This document shows, one piece after another, positions 43,795 through 50,970 of a stretch of 64,000 nt of DNA (its first letter is position 1; every line of letters starts with the position of its first letter). The notes beneath the pieces were generated by a model, which was given only the letters and a program-made list of their open reading frames with translations, made no database searches and was not told where the DNA came from. A program made the translations under genes and the position numbers. This DNA is from JACKBK01 sp963707275. Lineage in GTDB: Bacteria; Chloroflexota; Anaerolineae; JAAEKA01. The DNA lies in contig CAVPPH010000014.1 of NCBI GenBank assembly GCA_963707275.1, positions 1 through 64,000 of the forward strand. The letters are read 5' to 3'.

Positions 43795-44282
43795 TCAAGC
43801 CTGCAAGTCGCTCACGAAAACGGTATCGCCTTCGACGTACACCTGGTAGCGGGGCAAAGGAGCAGGCGGCGGGCCGGAGATGACGCCGCCGTTCACGGGG
43901 TTGAAGCGTCCGTCATGGCAAGGACAGAGGATTACTTGTCGCTGCGGGTCCCATTTCGAGATGCAACCAAGATGGGTACAGATGCGCTGAATACGCCTTG
44001 ATGCCTCCCTGTTCAGTGTTGACGACTACCACAGGCTTGTCGTTGACAGCCACCACTTCACCGTGTCCGACAGGAAAATCGGTGGTCGTGCCGACGGCCA
44101 CGCGGCCGCCGCCGCCGGTCGAAGACCGTTTCGGAGGCCAACAGGTAGCCGACGATCGGAGTTCCAACTCCCACAGCCGTCGCCACTACCGAAAACCCCA
44201 GAAGGTAGAAAATGAACTGGCGCCGCCCAGTGTCCGGAACTTGTCCCTGAGACGCATTGTCTGGCTGATTGCTGTTGTTCAT
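43795..44282 (-). CDS. Rieske iron-sulfur protein (two frameshifts)
   Basis: ~160 aa. N-terminal membrane helix after a twin-Arg-like start (TGRRQFIFYLLGFSVVATAV), then VAVGTTTDFPVGHGEVVAVN. The [2Fe-2S] ligands are in ICTHLGCISKW and ILCPCHDGRFNPVNGGVISG, followed by PPPAPLPRYQVYVEGD. Breaks at about 44115 and 43983 are both +1. It is the first gene of the Rieske/cyt b/14-haem operon. Start at 44282 or 44309. Confidence 0.85.
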
Positions 44283-44442
44283 TGCTGTCTTTCGCTCCCT
44301 GTTGGCCATGTTGCAGCGCTGGCCAGTCCTTTGTCTCTTGTTACGAGGTGTGGTCAAAGCCGAATGGATAATGACATTGCGGTTGCCTACAGTCTACAGG
44401 AAACGTGACCCTGCCACAAGGGCAGGTCGGCCCGTCTTTCAT

Positions 44443-44454
44443 AGGTAATTTGCG
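44443..44454. promoter_or_regulatory. GGTAATT motif between the Rieske operon and second kinase
   Basis: AGGTAATTTGCGC, related to the motifs at 31670 and 37687; centred near -60 of the kinase promoter and inside the divergent region of the Rieske operon. Confidence 0.4.
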
Positions 44455-44472
44455 CAAGATTCGGACGAATGC

Positions 44473-44502
44473 TTGCCACATTCGTTCCACTGAACGTATA
44501 AT
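44473..44502 (+). promoter_or_regulatory. Promoter of the second two-component pair
   Basis: TTGCCA (44473-44478), 18 bp, TATAAT (44497-44502). The predicted start lies only about 6 nt before the ATG at 44515. Confidence 0.55.
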
Positions 44503-44514
44503 TGAAGGTTGACC

Positions 44515-45935
44515 ATGGATCCCCTACGCAACTGGTTCGTCGTGAATCGAACCATCGTATTGTTCATCTACGGCCAGGTTTTTTTCGTGCTTGGGCTGGC
44601 TATCGTTCTGGCAGTCCCGCAGGCACAGCCGGCTGGATCTGGCGCGCAGCCTGGGTTGGTTGGGCGCATTCGGGTTGATCCACGGCATTCATGAATGGGG
44701 AATGACATCTTCATTCCGATCCAGGCGACTTATCTGAGCCCAACCTGGGTCGATGTCCTGTTGATGGCGCAGGTGATCTTGCTGGCGCTGTCCTTTGCTT
44801 CTGTCTCTTCCAGTTTGGCACAGTGCTGCTGAGTTCCCTTGACTCCCGACTGCGCTGGACGCAGACTGTTCCCGGCGTGTCTTCTGTTGACTTGGATGAC
44901 GGCCTTTCTTTGGGAAAGCCAGGTTTCGCTTTGGGATGCCTGCACGACTGGTGTGAACGCCAACGTTTGGGCGCGATACCTGCTGGGCTTCCCCGGCGCC
45001 TTGGTGGCAGCGCTTGCGCTATGGCAGCAAACCACCTACGGGTCCAGGTTCCTGGCTATCAGCGCATCGCACGCAACTTTCGAGGTTGCCAGCATCGCCC
45101 TGGTTGCCTACGCTTTCCTGGCCGGACTGCTCGGCCCAGCCAGCCCCTTTCTTTCCTGCCGAACGTCGTCAACGCTCGACGGTGGTCGGATCTACTTGGG
45201 AGTGCCGGTTGAGGTTCTCGGATCGACGGCCGGACTGGTGTTGCTGATCGCCATTGTCCGCGGTCTTCAGGTTTTCGACGTCGAGGTCGATCGGCAAATC
45301 GAGGACATGGAGTCTGGCGCAGATCCTAACGACCGAACGGCAGCGAATCAGCCGCGAGCTGCACGACGGCGCCATTCAGACCGTTTACACCGCAGGGTTG
45401 ATCGCCGAGTCAGTGCGCAATCGGATGGAGGATGACGATCCACTGGCGCCACGCGTCGATCGGGTGGTAGCTCGCTTGCAGCAGGCGGTGCGCGATTTGC
45501 GCCAGTTCATCATCGCACTTGAACCGGCAGCACCGAGGGCGTGAATCTGGCATGGAGACTGCGCAAGCTAGCCGCGGACCCCTACTTGCAGTCGCTGGCC
45601 GAGGTGACCATCACCGTGCGTGCTTGACGATGGCGAGTCGCTCTCTCCGGCTCGCAGCCGCCCACGTGCTTGCGATCGTCAACGAGGCGCTTGAGCAACG
45701 TCGCCCGACATGCTCAGGCGCGCCACGCCTGGATCACCGCCGACGGACACAATGGTTACCTGAACGTGGCGGTTGCCGACGACGGCGTTGGTTTCTCACC
45801 GGAGCCGACCTGGCCGGCTTCGGATTGCGAAACATGCGCGATCGGGCGCGCTTGCTGGGCGGGACATTGCTCGTCGAGCCCGGAACCACGCGGCACGCTG
45901 GTGCGTGTGGCGGTGCCCTGGGAGGATCGTATCAT
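44515..45935 (+). CDS. Second membrane sensor histidine kinase of the same HGxHEW type (multiple frameshifts)
   Basis: MDPLRNWFVVNRTIVLFIYG resembles the start of the kinase at 28820. RLDLARSLGWLGAFGLIHGI followed by HEW again gives the HGxHEW sensor motif, then IPIQATYLSPTWVDVLLMAQ, ARYLLGFPGALVAALALWQQ, and VPVEVLGSTAGLVLLIAIVR. Unlike the first kinase there is no GAF domain. The HisKA_3 site is TERQRISRELHDGAIQTVYT, followed by ATPase parts NVARHAQARHAWI, VADDGVGFSPEPT and GFGLRNMRDRARLLGG. These pieces lie in alternating frames, with at least seven breaks. Confidence 0.75.
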
Positions 45936-46670
45936 GAGGAACCTGACGTTCTGCTGGTGGACGATCACGAAGTGGTGCGGCTTGGTGTTGGCGACGCTGC
46001 TGGAGGATCTGACTGACGTAGTTGTGGTTGGAGAGGCAGGCCTGGGCGCGAGGCCGTTGCTCTGTGCCAGCAGCTTGCAGCCCGACCTGGTGTTGCTTGA
46101 CATCCGTCTGCCCGACATGAGCGGGGTGGAGGTGTGTCGCCAGATCTGTGCAGCATGTCCCGACACCCAGGTGATCATCCTAACCTCCTACGCTGACGAC
46201 GATCTGATCACCGAGGCGATCATGGCGGGGGCGTCGGGCTACGTGCTGAAACAGGTCGGCAGCCAGGAGTTGTTGCGAGCAGTCGAGGCGGTGCGCCGCG
46301 GCGAGGCGTTGCTCGATCCACAAGTGACCCAGCGAGTGTTGCAGCAGTTCCGCCGACCGAGCATCGGCGCGTGGCAGCGCTTTCCGAGACCTGTCGACGC
46401 GGGAGATGGAGGTGCTGGAACTGGTATCGCAGGGAAAAAGCAACCGCGAGATCGCTCGAGGTGCTGACCATCAGCGAGCGAACTGTCGGCAACCACGTCA
46501 GTGGGCTCCTGGGCAAGCTGGAATTCAGCAATCGAATCGAGCTGGCGACCTACGCCGTGAAAAACCACATCAGGTCTATCTGTCGAGCCGGCGGGAAGTG
46601 GCGCTACGATCTGAGCCCGACGCTCAGGCGTTTCAAACTGGGTCATCCCCAGATGCGGGCTCCGTCGTAA
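45934..46670 (+). CDS. Second NarL/FixJ-family response regulator (frameshifted)
   Basis: Starts MRNLT..., with LLVDDHEVVRLGV recovered after a one-base skip. LLEDLTDVVVVGEAGLGARP, the phospho-acceptor Asp in DLVLLDIRLPDMSGVEVCRQ and VIILTSYADDDLITEAIMAG follow, then ASGYVLKQVGS. The LuxR-type HTH is SNREIA plus LTISERTVGNHVSGLLGKLE, after breaks near 46375 and 46460. It starts at the kinase's last codons. The exact C-terminus is uncertain because of the frame changes. Confidence 0.75.
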
Positions 46671-46709
46671 GGGGGCGACCGGGCATGGATGTACCGTTCA
46701 CTCTTTCAT

Positions 46710-46738
46710 TTGACACTGGCGACCAGTAATGTTATATT
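46710..46738 (+). promoter_or_regulatory. Strong promoter of the NapC-like 16-haem gene
   Basis: TTGACA (46710-46715), 17 bp, TATATT (46733-46738). Confidence 0.65.
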
Positions 46739-46786
46739 GCACCACCTATTGTGATTTCTGCGCATCGTTTCGTCAGGATGCCCTCT

Positions 46787-49006
46787 ATGATACATCGTTT
46801 CTTCAACTGGTTTCGTTCGCTTCCCCGTTGGCTGGCCTGGGTGCTCGGCATAGCGGTCTTGTTATTCTTGATGGGGTTTGCCGTTGTTGCCAGCGCCACG
46901 GCCTGGGAGTACACCAACAGTGCCGAGTTCTGTGGCACGACCTGCCACACCATGCCGCCGGAATACACCGCCTATCAGGTGTCGCCGCACGCACGTGTCG
47001 ACTGCGTGGACTGCCATCTTGGTCAAGAGAGCTTCATGGAGGCGGTGCCGGCCAAGGCCAAGGAGATCACCCACGTCACCAACGCCCTGTTCAACACCTA
47101 TGATCCACCGATCTATGTGAAGAATCTTGAAGCCGGCCCGTGAGACCTGCGAGAAATGCCATAACCCGGACAAGTTTTCATCTGACACGCTTCAGCCAGT
47201 TCAGTCGCTTTGCCACCGACGAGACCAACAGCGAAGATCGCTACTACATGATTGTTCAAGACGGGCGGTGGCAAGCCAGGAGCAGGGTCTTGGTCGGGGC
47301 ATTCACTGGCACATCGACAGCGAGGTCTACTATCTACAGCGATGACCCACTGAAGCAGACAATTCCATACATCAAGGTCGGTGGCCAAAGATGGCCAGGT
47401 CACCGAGTACTTCGACGTCGAGGCCGGTCTGCCGCCAGACTTCGGCGTGACCAACGCCGATAACCTGAAGCGGATGGACTGCATCGACTGCCACAACCGC
47501 ATCTCGCACAACTTCCGGTCGCCCGACGACTCGATGGACGACGCCCTGAACACCGGCCTGATCGACAAGACCATACCCTATATCAAGGCCAAGGGCGCGG
47601 AGCTCTCAGCGCAGCCGTACCAGAGCAAAGAGCAGGCCCACGCCGCCATTGAGAGCTTGGACAGCTTGGTATCAGGAGAACTACTCGAGTCTACTACGCC
47701 CAGAACCAGAGCAAGATCACTCAGGCCATCGACCGAGATCAAGGCTATGTTCGACGATAACGGTCTTCCCCGACATGTCGGTCGGTTGGCAGACCCATCC
47801 CAACAACGTCGGCCACAAGGAGTTCCCAGGCTGTTTCCGCTGTCATGACGGCAAGCACACCTCTGCACCGGGCGAAACGGTGCGACTGGAGTGCAACGTC
47901 TGCCACTCCATCCCTGAGGTGGTCAAGCCGGGCCAGCAGGCGCCGGTAATCAGTCTAGGTGCGTCGCCAACGAGCCGGAGTCGCACAAGGACTCGAACTG
48001 GCTTGCCCAGCATCGCTACATATTCGACGAGACGTGCGCCGAATGCCACTACGATCGGCAATCCCGGCGGCACCGACAACTACCAGCTTCTGCTCCAACG
48101 CGCCTGTCACGCTACCGAGTGGAAGTTTGTAGGCTTGGATGCGCCCGGCATTCGCGATCTGGTGGCGCCGCCGAAGGAGCCGGGCACCGGCACGCCGAAT
48201 CCAATCCCGCATCCGATAGGTCCGGCTACCGACTGCAAGATCTGCCATGGTCCTGAAGGAGTTCATCCCTTCCCTGCTGGTCACGAGAGCTTCGATCGCA
48301 GCATGTGCACGCAGTGTCACCAGCCAACATCGGCTGTCGGCGGAACGGGTGGCGAAGCACAGCCCACGCCCGACGGCGGCCTCGCCGGAGGCGCACGGCC
48401 GCGCCGAAGCGTCGGCAGGCGGCCCGCCTGCCATTCCGCACTCGCTGGACGGTCGCGACAACTGCCTGGCCTGCCACGCCGCGGGCGGACTGAAGCCGTA
48501 CCCGGCCGATCATGAGGGTCGTACGGTGGATCAGTGCCAGATGTGTCATCAGCCGGCCGAAGCAGTAGCGCCGGCAGCAACCGCTGAACCGGAAGCGACT
48601 ACGGTGCCGACCACGGCCAGCCAGCCGGCAACGCCAGAGCCGACCGCAACCACAGCCGCGTCACCGTCGGGCGGCATTCCTGCCGTTCCGCACCCGTTGG
48701 AAGGTCGCGAGGACTGCGTGCTCTGCCACGGTGAAGGCGGCGTCAAGCCCTATCCTGCCGATCACGTTGGCCGCACCAGCGACACCTGTTTGCAGTGCCA
48801 CCAGCCGATCGCTGCGGGTGAGTTCAGGATCGACCGACGACGACGACGACAGCACCGCCAGCGCACCGGAGATCCCGCATGTGGTTGCAGGCCGGGAAGA
48901 CCAGTGTCTCACCTGCCACTACACCGGCAGCATCAAGCCATTCCCCAGCAACCACGAGGCGTACTCTAACGAGATGTGCCTCTCCTGCCACCAGCCGCAA
49001 AGCTAG
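46787..49006 (+). CDS. NapC/NirT-type multihaem cytochrome with about 16 haem sites (at least a dozen frameshifts)
   Basis: N-terminal anchor (LAWVLGIAVLLFLMGFAVVA), then the NapC-like start WEYTNSAEFCGTTCHTMPPE with CX3CH instead of CX2CH, and SPHARVDCVDCHLGQESF. Further sites: CEKCH, CIDCH, CFRCH, CNVCH, CAECH, a CX3-4CH in SFCSNA.CHATEWKFVG, CKICH, CTQCH, CLACH, CQMCH, CVLCH, CLQCH, CLTCH, CLSCH. The last third consists of diheme repeats (IPHSLDGRDNCLACH, KPYPADHEGRTVDQC) with T/A/P linkers, as in the 14-haem protein. Frames advance almost always by +1. NapC proteins oxidise menaquinol. Confidence 0.75.
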
Positions 49007-49029
49007 GCGGGTAGACTTGAATTCAATTG

Positions 49030-49055
49030 CCGGGCACGCAAGTGCCCGGTTTTTG
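49030..49055 (+). terminator. Terminator after the 16-haem gene
   Basis: CCGGGCAC/GTGCCCGG stem with a GCAA loop followed by a five-T run, immediately upstream of the radA promoter. Confidence 0.8.
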
Positions 49056-49056
49056 T

Positions 49057-49085
49057 TTGACGCTTTCGCCGGCGATAAGTACAAT
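49057..49085 (+). promoter_or_regulatory. radA promoter, probably giving a leaderless transcript
   Basis: TTGACG (49057-49062), 17 bp, TACAAT (49080-49085). The ATG at 49092 coincides with the expected start site and no ribosome site exists between. Confidence 0.6.
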
Positions 49086-49091
49086 TGTTCT

Positions 49092-50471
49092 ATGGCAAAG
49101 ATCAAAGTACGTTACGTCTGTGAAAACTGTGGCAGCGCCCAAGCCAAGTGGATGGGCAAATGTCCTGACTGCGGCGACTGGAACACGCTGGTGGAACGCC
49201 AGGTCATCGCCCCGCCCACGGCCAGTGCGCGCACGGTCATGCCGCTGGAGTCTGGCGGCGCGCCGCAGCCGCTGCCAGACATCTCCTCCGACGGGCTGGA
49301 CCGGATACCGGTTCAGGGCAGCGAGCTGAGCCGTGTACTGGGCGGCGGCATTGTGCCCGGTTCCGTCATCCTGGTCAGCGGCGATCCGGGCATCGGCAAG
49401 AGCACGCTGCTGCTGCAACTGGCGGCCGACATGGCGCGCACCCAGGGCAACACGCTCTACGTCAGCGCGGAAGAGAGCGCACGCCAGTTGAAGATACGGG
49501 CCGGCCGGCTGGGCATCGAGGAGCCGAATCTTTACGTCCATGCCGAAATCCATCTGGAGAACATCCTGCACCACGCCGGCGAGCTGTCGCCGGCGCTGAT
49601 GGTAGTCGACTCGATCCAGGCGATCTTCTCCGACGCCTCGCAGTCGGCGGCCGGCAGCGTCAGCCAGGTGCGCGAGTGCGCGGCGCAGTTGCTGCGGCTG
49701 GCCAAAGGCCGGGGGATGCCGGTGTTCCTGGTGGGCCACGTCACCAAGGAAGGCTCCATCGCCGGCCCGCGCGTGTTGGAGCACATGGTGGACACGGTGC
49801 TCTATCTGGAGGGCGAGCGATTCCAGACCTATCGCCTGCTGCGCAGCGTCAAGAACCGCTTCGGCTCTACCGACGAGGTGGGTGTGTTCGAGATGGTGGA
49901 GGCGGGGCTGCGCGAAGTCGCCAACCCGTCGGAGGCGTTCCTGGCCGAGCGGCTGCCCAACGCGTCCGGGTCTGCCATTGCCGTGACCATGGAAGGCACC
50001 CGCCCGTTGCTGGTTGAGGTGCAGGCACTGGCATCCACGACCAGCTTCCCGCAGCCGCGGCGCACAGCCAACGGTGTAGACTTCAACCGGCTGCTGCTGC
50101 TGACCGCGGTGCTGAGCAAGCGGATGGGCTATCGACTCAGCGACCAGGACCTGTTTGTCAACGTGGTGGGCGGGCTGCGCATCAGCGAGCCGGCGTCCGA
50201 TCTGGCGGTTGCCGCTGCCATTGCCAGCAGCCTCAAGAATACCCCGGTTCCTGCCGACCTGGTGGTGGTTGGCGAGGTTGGCCTGAGCGGCGAGCTGCGT
50301 AGTGTCAGCCAACTGCCGCGGCGACTCAACGAGGCTGCGAAGCTGGGTTTCACGCGCTGTGTCGTGCCGAGGAGCCGCAGCAAGGCAATTGCTGCCCCAG
50401 ATGGTATGCAGGTGATCGGGGTGCGTACCTTGAACCAGGCTCTGGATGTCATTTTGGCGAACGCGCCGTAG
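49092..50471 (+). CDS. radA: DNA repair protein RadA
   Basis: 459 aa. Zinc finger CENCGSAQAKWMGKCPDCGD at the N-terminus, Walker A in SGDPGIGKSTLLLQLA, Walker B in ALMVVDSIQAIF, the RadA signature KNRFGSTDEVGVFEM, and a Lon-like C-terminal domain (DLFVNVVGGLRISEPASDLA; VVVGEVGLSGELRSVSQLPR). RadA is a DnaB-type branch-migration helicase acting in recombination. The frame is intact, in contrast to the genes just upstream. Confidence 0.96.
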   Translation: MAKIKVRYVCENCGSAQAKWMGKCPDCGDWNTLVERQVIAPPTASARTVMPLESGGAPQPLPDISSDGLDRIPVQGSELSRVLGGGIVPGSVILVSGDPGIGKSTLLLQLAADMARTQGNTLYVSAEESARQLKIRAGRLGIEEPNLYVHAEIHLENILHHAGELSPALMVVDSIQAIFSDASQSAAGSVSQVRECAAQLLRLAKGRGMPVFLVGHVTKEGSIAGPRVLEHMVDTVLYLEGERFQTYRLLRSVKNRFGSTDEVGVFEMVEAGLREVANPSEAFLAERLPNASGSAIAVTMEGTRPLLVEVQALASTTSFPQPRRTANGVDFNRLLLLTAVLSKRMGYRLSDQDLFVNVVGGLRISEPASDLAVAAAIASSLKNTPVPADLVVVGEVGLSGELRSVSQLPRRLNEAAKLGFTRCVVPRSRSKAIAAPDGMQVIGVRTLNQALDVILANAP

Positions 50472-50606
50472 CAGCGGTTCTTCAGTTTTCCTGTCCAGCA
50501 ATCCTGTGGCATAATTGCCCGGACAGTTGTCGAACGAGATATCCGACGTCCCCTATGGCAACGACTGACGAGCGGGGGCCACGAAACAACAGCAAGGAGA
50601 TGACCC

Positions 50607-50804
50607 ATGGCTTACACCTACACCAACTCTAAAGGATCCACCTACGTCTTGCATGGTCGAATGACGACCCTCAAGGGTGGCCGCCAGCAGCAGATCTATT
50701 TCTTCGGCAAAGAAGCCAAAGAAGGCGCACTGGATGCAGTGCCCGATGGCTACGAAGTTTCGGAGAGCAAGAACGGGCTCCCGGTGCTGAAGAAGAAGGC
50801 CTAA
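50607..50804 (+). CDS. Small conserved protein (65 aa)
   Basis: MAYTYTNSKGSTYVLHGRMT, LKGGRQQQIYFFGKEAKEGA, PDGYEVSESKNGLPVLKKK. I recognise this as a conserved short basic protein common in Chloroflexota and Cyanobacteria; no function is known to me. It has a good AAGGAG ribosome site and is followed 15 bp later by a terminator, so it forms its own unit. Confidence 0.75.
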   Translation: MAYTYTNSKGSTYVLHGRMTTLKGGRQQQIYFFGKEAKEGALDAVPDGYEVSESKNGLPVLKKKA

Positions 50805-50819
50805 GCTGTAGTCAACACG

Positions 50820-50853
50820 TCCGCCTGGAACAGCGTCAGCCGTTCCAGGCGGA
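50820..50853 (+). terminator. Terminator after the 65-aa gene
   Basis: 12-bp stem TCCGCCTGGAAC / GTTCCAGGCGGA with a 10-nt loop, followed by CTTTGATT. Confidence 0.7.
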
Positions 50854-50970
50854 CTTTGATTCAACGGCTTGGTTGCTCAAGGCAGCGTCTGTAAATCATC
50901 TGATACAAACAGCGGCAAGCCACAGGACGGCAAGCCTGCCGTTTTTTGTCGCGCTGCTGGGTTGGAGACT

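Noticed and set aside
37975..49006. Programmed +1 ribosomal frameshifting as the cause of the broken cytochrome frames
   Set aside because: The skipped-base contexts share no slippery codon, stop codon or downstream structure, and up to nine shifts in one gene would be implausible. Sequence insertion error fits better, though reads are needed.
36350..49006. Ammonia-oxidation/hydroxylamine oxidoreductase or nitrite reductase identity for the octahaem proteins
   Set aside because: The proteins are too short, all sites are CXXCH without a CXXCK or cross-linked Tyr motif, and no catalytic signature is visible.
49023..50501. 492-codon minus-strand frame opposite radA
   Set aside because: Antisense to a fully conserved radA.
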